In this document: piece after piece, positions 1 to 9,351 of the stretch | How positions within the stretch are numbered: position 1 is the stretch's first letter | Layout of the letters: each line of letters begins with the position of its first letter | Source: Albugo candida | Taxonomy: Eukaryota; Oomycota; Peronosporomycetes; Albuginales; Albuginaceae | Assembly (NCBI GenBank): GCA_905220665.1 | Contig: CAJNAR010000101.1 | Span: 1 to 24,404, forward strand | Length of the DNA: 24,404 nt | Direction of reading: 5' to 3' | Made by a program: the position numbers and the translations under genes | Notes under the pieces: model-generated | Told to the model about the DNA's origin: nothing | Seen by the model: the letters and a program-made list of their open reading frames with translations, nothing else | Database searches by the model: none

Positions 1-928
1 ATTGATTGTGTTCGGTGTTGGTGTTGTGGGCTATTTTACTTCGGTCTCTTTGGATATTGAAGGTGATTGAGATGTGGGTACGTCCCCCGGTCTGCCTGAA
101 ATAAGCTAAATACAGAAATGACTGTATATCTCTTGTAAGTTGACATGAAACACTCCCTCAACTGCCTGTCGGTATCAAAAACTGAACTTTTTAGAACTTG
201 CACTTGATAACGTTTTGACTTGTTCTTTGTAATCTACAACCATGCTCTGGTCTGAATGCGTCCGAATCTCAAGAATTTTCTAAAGATCCTCTTTATCTCA
301 CGAATTTAGTTATCATATAAATTTTGAGTCGGTAGAGATGATTAGACATCTTCGCTTCACCTATGCAGCTGAAGTTTGCCCTGATCATGTCGTAATCGTA
401 TCTGTTACTGGATTAAAAACTGGATGGATCTCATGAGATCGTTGTAACAGTACACCCTTTTTCGTCGCAATTTCCCCACCCCTAAAGCGAGATATCAATC
501 TATCCAGACAGATTCGCAAGGAAAACCATTGGGAGACATTCTTCCAATGCGAGCTATACACTTGAAGTAGGAAACATTCAGCAATCCCGGCTTCATTCTC
601 AATCCGCAAAATTCCGCCTATAATTCCAGCAAGCTTTCATCGGTGACAGCGGTGATGTAAACATTCAAGCAGTTCCGTTAATCTTTCATCAGTCACCTGA
701 GGAAGACAAGTTGAACTCCCGACTCTTACACAGGAATCGATGACATAAAGACATGTGCATTCTCGACGTATCCCTAAACTATAGCAATATTTTCAATGGC
801 TGTTTTGGACTCATACATTCGAGATTGCGCTTATCCCAGGATTTCCGAGTGTTTTTGTACTCGTCAAACAATCTTGGCGCTTCCTTATCATGACATCAGG
901 ACTATTGAATGATTTGTGATCGGAATTA
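1..928. other. No supported gene (window start)
   Basis: No convincing gene is seen. A minus-strand open stretch at 385-609 (about 74 codons, non-ATG start) and short plus-strand open stretches near 719-895 have no recognisable motif. Either could be an old coding remnant. Confidence 0.4.
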
Positions 929-1655
929 TTGCACCTAAAAAATTATTTGTGCTTTAGTACTGGTTATCAATATCACCTTAAGTTGACGTTCGTCCTCATC
1001 GAGCGCGATGTATACAATCTGATGTATATTAAATATCAGAAGAATATTTTCATCAGTAGTATACCGCATTTCTTCTCGTTGACATCTAGTCTTCGAACAT
1101 TCCAGCCTGTTTATTTGGCTCTCTATACCCTTGGAAAATACAGCGCTCTCTTTAACCACTCCTACAAGCTAAAAAGTGTCATTCATAAAAAACTTGAGAT
1201 CGATTTCCGCGATCTCTCTAAGCACAATGAGACAAATAGCGTCTACGAGAACTTTCAAATGCTTTTGACTTTTTTGAAAGGAAAAACCTAAGTTAGTAAA
1301 AGTTGTGACCTAACTCATCCAGACGCCATCGTTACCCGAGAATCAGCCATTCTTCACTCTCAGTGCAAACCGGCATTTGTTTTGTAATTATTTTTCCTAG
1401 AGCTATCATCCAAGAGTCTACTGCTACGATCTCTTTTCTGCCCTTCCGATTCTAAAAGAACAATTTCGCTCTTGTTCCAAGGCTTTTTCAGAAGCTTTCG
1501 TCATTTTTGCTGCGGCTCGGCTATCTTTTCGTTGGAAGTTGTCTGATTGTGAAATTTCTCAGCGAGTATATCCACTATATTTTGAAATCCACTTGCACCT
1601 TCGTTGTCGTGAATTCTCTCTTCAACTCGCACCTGTTTATGTGCACTTGAATTAA
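929..1655 (+). pseudogene. Possible decayed coding region, unknown family
   Basis: I do not recognise this sequence. The plus strand is open from 929 (TTG, not a convincing start) to a TAA at 1289-1291, and the same frame is open again for about 31 codons. A second frame is then open from 1401 to the TAA at 1653-1655 (84 codons, no ATG start). The translations are mixed in composition rather than low complexity, with aromatic and charged residues spread as in real proteins. This fits one older gene broken by a stop and a +1 shift. No domain, signal peptide or membrane segment could be assigned. It may equally be chance open sequence. Confidence 0.25.
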
Positions 1656-2740
1656 AGGATCGAGTCAACTAATACTTCGACCTATGATCTTAACATCCTC
1701 CCCCAGAACACGATACCGATAATTTGGTCGATCTTTTCAAGTCCATATGTCTTCTATAGTTCGAGATATTCGAGCTTTCGATCCTGGGGGTGCTAAAGAA
1801 TTGTTTGTGCGGAGTTCTAAACGTCTCTACGTTTTTTACCTGCACGGATATAAAAATCAGCTTTGATTACAGTAGAATCAGAGATATAGCAATCACTGCA
1901 ACGCTGAAAAGCTTGTTATAGTAGTTGTTTAATGTAATCACGTTGCTTATATATCTATCTATCGTAAAGTCTACAACTTCGATGATGAAGGAAAAGTATT
2001 CCAAAATATAGATGCACAAAGCAATACGTTTTCTTTTTCCCAGTGGTACAGTTCAAGATGTAGTACAAGCTTAGCGTTTTAGCACTGACATCAGATCCAT
2101 AGAATAGGGATTGTAACGATCGCTTACGTCTGGTGAGTTCTATTTAACGTATTGGCGAGAAGCATTCTGACTTATCATCTTACAACGACTTCTGAATAGA
2201 TCCGAGTAGGTCTCAAGCTTGTGATTTGCCTTCTAAACACCACTAGGGATTACTCTTAAAGAAAATCGTCGTTTTATCTCAGAAGTTAAGATCCGGTTGG
2301 TGGAGTGCAACTAACAAATTATCATTATTTGAGTGAGATTCGGTGCGATCGGCGCAAAACCCTTCATCTGTACGTCGTTAGTTGTTCCCTGAAGATAGAA
2401 GCTTCAAGCAACATACATATGCGTCGAACGATAGAAACGGCATTTGGTAGTGCAGTGACCGTCATATTCCACGTCTACCATAGATGAGAACGACATGCAT
2501 TCATGGATCATGCAGTAGATGATGGAAAACATATACGCGTTTCGCTTTAGGTCTCGCGCTAACTCGAAATGCCGTTGAATGTTACCATCGTGAACCAGCA
2601 ACAGATGACATCTTTAAAATCCATATGACTGTTGTGAGTTGGTGCAGTTAGCTATAGAATAGCGAGTTACTAGGATTGCTGTAAGAGGTAGGAGATGCAG
2701 CAAATTTTCCAGCTTGTTGTTTGTGGGTGAAACGTACATA
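1656..2740. other. No supported gene
   Basis: Only short open frames in both strands, none with a motif or a good start. I see no tRNA-like sequence, no tandem array and no transposon end here. Confidence 0.5.
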
Positions 2741-2783
2741 TTTTATCCATGTTATACTCATTCTTCATGCTTCTTACGTCCGA

Positions 2784-2850
2784 TCAGGTCTTGTCCGTGT
2801 CTAGTATTACAGGTCATCAAATGAATGTGACCATTTCTAGTAATATAGCT
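2784..2850 (+). repeat. Upstream block shared by CCG copies 1 and 3
   Basis: This stretch lies about 430-500 bp before the copy 1 start. It matches the reverse complement of about 9745-9800 upstream of copy 3: short identical runs (such as GTCCGTGTC versus CAGTATCC, ATTAC-GGT-AT, AATGTGA) are spaced alike. It shows that the copies were duplicated together with their 5' flank. Confidence 0.5.
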
Positions 2851-2953
2851 CCGTTATCCGATTGTATATCGGTCGAACGGCGCTTTGTCCCCGACTTATC
2901 TATTGGGTCTTATCTCGGTGGTGTATCGTATGAATGTTTTCAGAGCGATTCTG

Positions 2954-2964
2954 ATTGGTTGATA
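2954..2964 (+). promoter_or_regulatory. Second ATTGGTTGATA copy upstream of CCG copy 1
   Basis: An exact ATTGGTTGATA, 123 bp upstream of the identical element at 3077. ATTGG is an inverted CCAAT box. The copy may be a duplicated control element or a chance match. Confidence 0.35.
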
Positions 2965-3076
2965 TTTACAAAATATAAATATGCTGTGGCAGAGCACATA
3001 GTACTGCGTTTTATATTTGAGACTGGCACAAAACAGTACGACTTTCATAAACGCTTCTATTCCATTTTTCAGTTTC

Positions 3077-3087
3077 ATTGGTTGATA
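3077..3087 (+). promoter_or_regulatory. Conserved ATTGGTTGATA promoter element of CCG copy 1
   Basis: ATTGGTTGATA begins 207 bp before the ATG at 3284. The same 11-mer, in the same orientation relative to its gene, begins 206 bp before the ATG of copy 2 and 105 bp before that of copy 3. It sits in a longer conserved block (about 3040-3090) containing CATAAACGCTTCT. The core is an inverted CCAAT box, so binding by an NF-Y-like factor is possible, but that is inference. Confidence 0.5.
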
Positions 3088-3218
3088 AAAATCACTCACA
3101 TAAGAACAAAGCATCCATGATGTCCCTTTTTTTGCACGTAGAAAAATTAGAATGGTATTGATCAACAAATTGCTTTGCGAAGACTTGTACAACACGCTAC
3201 TTCTCTCTACAGAGTGAC

Positions 3219-3227
3219 TGGTCTGAA
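3219..3227 (+). promoter_or_regulatory. Conserved TGGTCTGAA block before CCG copy 1
   Basis: ACTGGTCTGAA-GAG occurs 65 bp before the copy 1 ATG and, as its reverse complement, about 74 bp before the copy 2 ATG. It may mark the core promoter or 5' leader. Confidence 0.4.
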
Positions 3228-3283
3228 CGAGTCCCTAACAAAATTTTCCATTGGATTTTCCATCACACACAAATTTCTTGGTC

Positions 3284-4892
3284 ATGATTCACCCATATTG
3301 GCTTTTCCTTTCGGTTGTGTGCCTTCGAAACGCGGTTACTGATGCCAAGGATCCTGTTATAATCACCGCAAAATTTTCCGTTGATAGCAATCTAGGTGAG
3401 TGCCAATTCTGCCTGACAAATATTGCCGGTGTGGATCGTATTTCGCTTGGGTCTATCAGTACATACTACTCCAACCCACCGTCTGCCACAGCAATACTTG
3501 AAGCCTATGGTTGGGTTTCTTCTTTTCAAAGAGCAGGGATTGAGTGTCAGGGTAAGTCCAAATGCGGATTTGTTACAATGACAGGTCTCGAGCATGTGGA
3601 CATCGATTCATCTTTACGGAACATGAATGCACCGCTTTGCGTTCTCACAGATGTGCAAACCACTTTTGAATGCGGCATCTGTCTCCAAATGGTGAGCGGC
3701 TCACATGTGATAGAAAAAAAGCAACTGGTAACACACGATAGAAGCGAACGCTATTTACATGTGCTATACACAATGCAAAGAGACATTTTTGAGCCGTGTT
3801 CATTCTCCGGTATATGTAGTGGAGTCAACTATGAATTTGACGACAGTACTTGCGTAAATCTTGTCAACAAATTAACCAAGTATCATTTCAGTTCAGTCCA
3901 AGTTGATCATTTAGATAGACCCAAGCCGAAGCCGGCGAAAATGCGTGTTGCGATCAAAGCTATTGATCATACTACACAACGGACGTCATTATGCTATAAG
4001 ACTTCCGCAACCTTCGACCGACAGACAGAATGCCTTGGTTGCATGGCTCTGTACTCAAAAGGGATGGCAGTACTACTGGTAAGTCAAACTACCGCTGCGC
4101 ATGAATCTGACCAAAACGATAAAAAAACTGAGCAGCTTGTTTTCCTGACATCGAATCGTTCTCAACGCTTTATCGAAAAATGTAAAGAGCTCTGCGGATC
4201 GACAACTTCAAAATCAAAAAGCAAATGTTTGGAAGCCTATAAATCAAGCATTAGCTATTCAACCACCGTCGGCAAGATATACTACAATATGGCAGCAAGA
4301 AATCTCAGGTACAATCAAATCGATCAAAACACATTGTCTCTAGCACAACCTTCAAATTGCATGTGGGTAGAACACGAACTAAATCATGGCGAAAACTGTC
4401 AGACTTGCTTAGTATACAAAGCTGGATACTCTGTAAAGAGACTATACCATATTGATTTTTTGATTTCATCGAAACATAACCTCCCAACGTAGCATCTCTG
4501 AATGTATTACCTCCATTCCTTTAGCGAGTGAAAAGCTTTGCAAAAAAGTGATCAGTGTTCTGAATCAATTTTGTAACTTTTACAACTTACAAACTCCTGA
4601 GCTTGGTGGTACTCCGATCCCGGGATCATTTCAAAGTAGCGCATTCCGTATGATTACAATAGGAATTCCAGAAAATCGAAATCCGGAATGCTTTATTTAT
4701 CTCACGTCATGGTTGGATATTTTGATCACAGATTTGAACTACTTCTTGATGGTGGGTGTGCCAAAAATACCCGATTGTTTCACGGAGTGTGGAGATTTAC
4801 GGACGACTCAATGGCAACCGTTGGATGTCTCTTTGATTCCACCGATGCCATCAAATTCGATCAAAGCAAGGTTTGGTGTCATGGAGAGATAG
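3284..4892 (+). pseudogene. CCG-type secreted Cys-rich effector-like protein, copy 1 (frameshifted)
   Basis: A secreted, modular Cys-rich protein of the CCG (C-x2-C-x5-G) class that Albugo species deliver during plant infection; the biochemical role is unknown. I start it at the ATG at 3284, not the upstream TTG at 3251, because the paralogs share M-(I/V/L)-H there. Residues 1-20 form a signal peptide with core WLFLSVVCL. CxxC pairs lie at 40-43 (CQFC..G), 130-133, 250-253 and 372-375. The 402-codon frame stops at a TAG ending at 4492. Homology to copy 2 continues in the next frame to a TAG at 4890-4892. Between about 4474 and 4495 this copy is 4 nt longer than copy 2, which explains the shift. 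The fifth module has CFIY in place of CFTC. It could be a true pseudogene, or a gene making a four-module protein. Confidence 0.8.
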
Positions 4893-5010
4893 TAGCTTTC
4901 CTATGAAAACATGCTTTCGGATCCGAGTATGCTCGATTCGACGTTCACCTATTCAAAACCGCTCTATCCGCTAGGATTATCCATTAGGTCCTATCTAGTG
5001 CTCTATCGGT

Positions 5011-5016
5011 AATAAA
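5011..5016 (+). terminator. Possible poly(A) signal (AATAAA) after CCG copy 1
   Basis: AATAAA lies 119 bp after the last homologous stop codon. Just before it, a GCTAGGATT..TTAGGTCCT block (about 4969-4992) also occurs downstream of copy 2 (about 22429-22450, minus strand), so the 3' flank was duplicated too. Confidence 0.3.
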
Positions 5017-5020
5017 AAAG

Positions 5021-6649
5021 CTTGAAAAACACTTTTACCATCTTGCAAGATCTATCACTTGCACAATTACTACTGTACAAGTAACGTTGACTGATGTCAT
5101 GCATATAGTCTGCTTGAGGCTATCATTGCTTTCGGTGAAAGGAAACATCCATAAGAAAGTAGACACTCCCACGACCATTCGCGCTTGACATATAAATGAG
5201 GTATATTCACCAAAGCTAAGCTGCCTCCACTCAATCCTGCAAAAAGGTAGACTATATATTGAGTCAAGATCCATCAGCAAGGAAACACACGCCTGTATAA
5301 TTTGATGAACTTGGTCCATGCCTACGGAATTAACAATGGTATAGCTTGCTCGCTAGACAAAAACACTTTTTCGTAAGGTAACCCTTGTTTTGCGCTCGCA
5401 TTTGTCAGCATCATAAGTGCTTTACCCGACGCCCTTTTTACAGTCATCTCTCATCTTTATGTAATGGTTGGTTTGTCTGGATTATAGCTTCAATGAATCT
5501 TTGCGACTGTTTCTCTGTCTGTCCTGCTATGTCGAATGATATTACTTCATGTGTATGCCGGTGCGCACCTCACTTGACCCGTATATCGCATCTCTCGGAT
5601 TTGGCACAATCTTCCCGCATTCACCTTACCGTTTGAAATAAGGAAGCTTGTTTCATCACATATACCTCGATTGGATGCAGAATCGAAATGCAAGTTTAAA
5701 ACTATAAAGCCTCTCATCTCCCTTTTGTTTTGTTAGCACCAATATATTGCGTATTCTCTTTGAGCTAAAAAGCGTCCTGAGACCACAATTCGACTTCCGA
5801 AGTCATGAGCGAGGTGTCTTTATTTACGGAGGTACTGCTTTCCCTGCACTTAGGAAATGAAGGAAAACTATAAATCGAGACTTAATTGGGCACTATCATC
5901 TTAGGAGATCCATGTACGAAATGACCGAATGGAAACTAATAAAGCGTACTGTGCATACAGAAGTTTTAGCAAGAAAGCCGTTTTTTTGTGACAAAGGAGC
6001 AAATCCAATCTAATAATGCGACAAAAAGCGAATAAGTAGTTGTGTGATGCAATGAATACCTGACTGATATCTGAAGCTTTCTTGTTATGAAATGACCAAC
6101 TCGTAGCTTTGAAAATTGAACTCTGTTATGTTTGCTGGCGCATCATCCTTTCATTTCTATTCGTGTGACGCTTAAATTGAAGATTAGGAGCATGTTCATT
6201 CAGGTCGTAGAAAACGGGAGCTTCGATGCATACATAGAGACTCGTCGACATCTTGAGTGTCATCAGACGCTGCATGAGGTAATAAAGATGAGATAGCGGT
6301 ATATCATTGCATAAAATGACGCAAAGAATGAGGGTAGGCTATGCCTCGATCAGTAAGTTGGATATTTTGACGTCCTTGCAATGGGTTGCCGAGCACTGTC
6401 CTCATCAATAAAAAGGACATTGATGAGAAATAACGTGATGTCGCGTTTGACTGCTAATCTATCGAGATGGAGCGCTATATGGTGTTGGAAGAAGCTACGA
6501 ATAATATTTTCAAGTACGAGCATCAGTGATAACTGTAGGTGGAATGATAAAGGTACATTTTCAGGCTAGTAATAGTAAACATTGCGTATTACTTTCTTTG
6601 ACACGGAGAAAGGAAAAAAAAGAATCTTTTGCAAGGATTTTGTGAAATC
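5021..6649. other. No supported gene
   Basis: A minus-strand ATG-started frame at 5035-5319 (94 codons) and a Cys-rich plus-strand frame at 5385-5636 are the longest open stretches. Neither shows a motif, and the second begins at a TTG directly after a stop. Nothing else is seen. Confidence 0.45.
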
Positions 6650-7151
6650 TGAATTTATCAAACGACACCAATTCACGACATAATGGTCTTTCGATGGATT
6701 ATGTTCCATCTGAGACAAGGCGTTTACAGCGGGCAACGATCGTACAGTCTTTCTTCAATGACGAGTATTTTAGTTTGGGCTGATGACCGGCGTTTTCCTG
6801 ATATTCAGTGAAATATGGTCTTTTTGAACCCAAGAAGATGATCAATCCAGCAGATAGAATATTACGATAACCCATTGGTGCTTGACTGTAGCTGGTAGAT
6901 TGCAAAATGAACTTAATTCAGAGATTGAAAGTTTTGTAGATTCTGGTGCAGTGAAATACAAATCAGCCAGGAGGAGAGTTGTTGCGCAAAACAATTCCGA
7001 CTCTATGTGGAGGCACTACATTCGGAAGAATTCTTTGAGAAGATTCAGAGAAGTGTTAGATGGTAACCTACAAAAATTAATAAATGTGAGTCATATGACA
7101 AATGTGAACAATGTTGATAACATAAGTTCAAGAAATGGAGGCTTACCTTAG
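6650..7151 (+). pseudogene. Possible decayed coding region, unknown family
   Basis: I do not recognise this sequence. The strongest part is the plus frame from about 6858 to the TAG at 7151. It is rich in Asn, Arg and Ser, with a basic stretch (SARRRV) and a run of alternating charged residues, and it has no ATG at its 5' edge. Just upstream (about 6660-6780) a different plus frame is open and hydrophilic, which fits one gene split by shifts and stops. The minus-strand frame at 6699-6905 overlaps the junction and is an alternative. No domain can be assigned. Confidence 0.25.
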
Positions 7152-7843
7152 CTATAAATGAACTAAGAACCTAAACGTTGATGTTTATATTTTCTTCTTT
7201 CGACACAATACCTATGAAAAATTACAATCGCTGACGTTCTCTGAAGGATAACTACAGTATTTTATCTCCCTATCCGCTTGGTGCCTTTACAATCACCTTA
7301 ATGGATAGCTATTCGTCCAAATAGTGTCCGATGATTATGAAAAAATGCTCTAATCAAAGTTTTTGCTGCTCCTAAATTTCACGCAGAAGGCCCTAACGTC
7401 TTCAATCGCTTGATTTTACAGCCGTCTTAGATGAGGCAAGACTCTTTTCCGATCGAATCTTCATACTCAAACGTTCGCTTGGCTCAAACCGGCGGATACT
7501 AAGATCAAAGTGTATATCATGAAAGACTGTGTCAGTTTAAAATCACACTGGAGGTTCTCAATGCCGATCATCTTATCGTTTTGAGGCGCGTTTCTCCAGC
7601 TTTTGTCATATGTGCATCGTCAAAGCGTTGCAAATATGAGATATGCGAACAACACATGACACGGGCTCTTTTTTTAGCCTTCTTGTATCAAAACCACAAT
7701 ACACAGTCGTCCCTGCATTCCAAAACATAGTATCCAAACAATCAATCTACATCGGATGGTATTTCGGTATGTTTGAAGTACGTTAACGAAGTATACATAC
7801 TTGACGAAAAGTCAGGTAGCCGTTTATAGACCGCCAAGAATAT
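7152..7843. other. No supported gene
   Basis: All frames are closed by frequent stops. No repeat or RNA-like structure was noticed. Confidence 0.5.
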
Positions 7844-8368
7844 ATGAAGCGTGGTTATTTGGACCTGCAAGAACGAATCGATATATTACAAACTTCAGAG
7901 TCCAGATTGGTGTTCTGGATGCTCTATCTTTTCGACGATGATTGGATCCCTCAGAATGTCGATTCTGTATATCAACAGGAGCTAGCGGATATACCACTAC
8001 TCGAATACAATGAAGCTGACACCTCGGAAGATGATGAGGATGCTTTCCAAGATGAATTGACCCATGAATCGTTAGGCGAATTAAGGCATGAAGTGGTGTC
8101 AAGTTCTGACAAGAAATCGACGTATCAATCGACGCATGAATCTGAGAATGGATTGGAGAATGAATTGGAGAATGAATCGAATGATCGATTTCAATCCGAT
8201 GATCCTTTTGGTTCCGGGCTAATCGATCCGCAAATCTTTACACACAAATCTGGCTGCATAAAATATGTAGCTTTTTCCGATATCACAAAAATGTACTTTG
8301 TCAAGGATTTCATTACACTGTTTATCTGGTTCTTTAACTACCTTCCTTATCCTATCAGGAGCCCCTGA
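7844..8368 (+). CDS. Hypothetical acidic ORF ending inside a SINE
   Basis: A 174-codon ATG frame of unknown function. There is no signal peptide or membrane segment. Residues about 65-125 are rich in Glu, Asp, Ser and Asn, with a Ser/Asp/Glu core (TSEDDED). They include a 12-bp tandem repeat encoding EN(G/E)(L/S). The last 24 or so residues are encoded by the SINE inserted after 8297. Without the insertion the frame would run through 8540 to a TAA at 8684-8686 (194 codons), since the insertion adds 258 bp and keeps the frame. From about 8194 onward this frame lies opposite the CCG copy 3 remnant, so its C-terminal part may be only an antisense shadow. The N-terminal acidic part is the better candidate for real coding sequence. 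Expression is doubtful. Confidence 0.3.
   Translation: MKRGYLDLQERIDILQTSESRLVFWMLYLFDDDWIPQNVDSVYQQELADIPLLEYNEADTSEDDEDAFQDELTHESLGELRHEVVSSSDKKSTYQSTHESENGLENELENESNDRFQSDDPFGSGLIDPQIFTHKSGCIKYVAFSDITKMYFVKDFITLFIWFFNYLPYPIRSP
8144..8179 (+). repeat. 12-bp tandem repeat, 3 units
   Basis: Three consecutive 12-bp units, GAGAATGGATTG, GAGAATGAATTG and GAGAATGAATCG, in frame with the acidic ORF. They differ at three positions in total. Confidence 0.8.
8282..8297. repeat. Target-site duplication, left copy
   Basis: ATCACAAAAATGTACT, identical over 16 bp to 8540-8555. The two copies flank the 242-bp SINE exactly. Confidence 0.93.
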
Positions 8369-8539
8369 CCGTCTGAATATCACTTAAGTCTGACTTCAAA
8401 CCTAGGGAGGCAGATATTTTCCAAGCTTATTGCTTGGGTGGGCTCAAACCGCTGCCCACACTGCCGGGGATCGAACTAACGACCTCCGGTAGGGGGTCCG
8501 TGCGCTCAAGTGCTTAACTGACTAACTGGATACGGACCC
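8298..8539 (-). mobile_element. tRNA-derived SINE, 242 bp
   Basis: A non-coding retroelement moved by a LINE-type reverse transcriptase acting in trans. Its 5' end is at 8539 (GGGTCCGTATCC). The head is tRNA-like, with a weak A box at 8532-8522 and a B box GTTCGATCC at 8476-8468 that fits the GWTCRANNC consensus. The two are 56 bp apart, as expected for a pol III internal promoter. The T-arm flanks do not pair, so this is not a working tRNA gene. The head holds an 8-bp inverted repeat (8494-8501 with 8532-8539), and the body holds a 6-bp stem hairpin (8421-8437). The 3' end at 8298 has no poly(A) tail. The perfect target duplication argues that it inserted relatively recently. Confidence 0.88.
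8468..8532 (-). promoter_or_regulatory. Internal RNA polymerase III promoter (A and B boxes)
   Basis: The A-box-like TATCCAGTTAG (8532-8522) matches TRGYNNANNNG with a mismatch. The B box GTTCGATCC (8476-8468) matches the consensus at every position. Confidence 0.7.
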
Positions 8540-8555
8540 ATCACAAAAATGTACT
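8540..8555. repeat. Target-site duplication, right copy
   Basis: The second copy of ATCACAAAAATGTACT, adjoining the 5' end of the SINE. Removing the SINE and one copy rejoins the CCG copy 3 frame. Confidence 0.93.
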
Positions 8556-9351
8556 GTACGCTTTCTAAGCCAAGGCAGCCCTTTCCCAGCTCAGTAGCCG
8601 TGGAAGTCCGGTATCATTATGATTTCCATGTTACGCTCTCGTACATCTATCCGGTTGCGTGTTTTAAGACATCCTGTGATGCATAATCATTCGAATCTTC
8701 TTTAGTATTGTCATCAGATTTTCTGACAAGAGCGCTGGATAACTTTCTGACAAGATGCTTACAATAATCGCCATCAACTTCAGCAATGTACCCAGTACAT
8801 ATACCCGACATCAAACCTGGCTCAAAGTTTCTACTTTGACTTGTATATAGCACCTGCAAATAGCGCTCCTGTGCATTTTTGGCTACTAGGTAGAGCTTTC
8901 GTATGCTACGGGAGCCACTTGTCATTTTCATGCAGTTGCCGCATTCAGCACTCGCTTGCGAATGTGTGAGTAACCATAACGCTTTCAACGTTGTCAGTTT
9001 AATAATGCTCGACTTTGTAGAAGATACCGCGGTATCCATAATTTCAGGATGTCTCATTATGATGGAGCCACACATACTTTCACTCTAGCAGTCTATTCCG
9101 GCTCTTATAAAAGAGAAAGCCAAGCCAGATGCGTCGAATATTGCTGTGGTACGCGGTGGATATGAGATGTTCGTAAGCGTAGACGCAAGCGAAAGACGAT
9201 TCATTCCGGCAATTTCTGTTAGGCAGGACTGGCACTTGCCTAGATCGCTTTGGAGACTAAATGTTGCGGTTATTATTGCTCGCTGGCTGGCATCAGTACC
9301 CGTGTCTAAAGGCGACACAGCACAGAAAAGAAGTTAGTGCTGATGGAGCAT

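Larger units (their letters stand above)
8191..9351 (-). pseudogene. CCG-type secreted protein, copy 3 (nonsense-riddled, SINE-interrupted)
   Basis: A dead relative of copies 1 and 2. It starts at the ATG at 9351-9349 (M-L-H-Q-H as in copy 2). A TAA at 9336-9334 cuts the signal peptide. The first motif CQSCLTEIAG fits C-x2-C-x5-G. A TAG at 9087-9085 replaces the CAG codon seen in copy 1. The second module has CGNCMKMTSG. Further stops lie at 8649-8647, 8619-8617 and 8616-8614. Past these the frame still aligns: W to CLG is spaced as in copy 2, followed by an in-frame loss of about 27 codons. The SINE sits within the following QYIFV. Across it, in the same frame, ISEKATYF..CVKICGS matches CKELCGS of copy 1. 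Alignment ends near a TGA at 8193-8191. No frameshift is needed anywhere. Three structural Cys are replaced: C to F in module 1, and the leading C to W and EPC to EPG in module 2. Confidence 0.85.

Noticed and set aside
248..400. A possible 5' remnant of a fourth CCG gene: TGGTCTGAA at 248-256, then an ATG at 338 and a DHVVIV stretch resembling DPVIIT.
   Set aside because: Similarity is short, the spacing differs, no signal-peptide core or CxxC follows, and the frame stops soon after. It could be chance.
4433..4492. A 60-nt intron (GTAAAG...CGTAG) explaining the break in copy 1.
   Set aside because: Removing 60 nt keeps the original frame, which meets a TGA at once, and the removed part is homologous to coding sequence of copy 2.
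5385..5636. A Cys-rich 83-codon plus frame as a small secreted protein.
   Set aside because: It begins at a TTG directly after a stop, has no signal peptide and no match to the CCG pattern.
8461..8539. A tRNA gene on the minus strand.
   Set aside because: A and B boxes are present, but the T-arm does not pair and the tRNA fold is degenerate. The flanking target duplication shows it is the head of a SINE.
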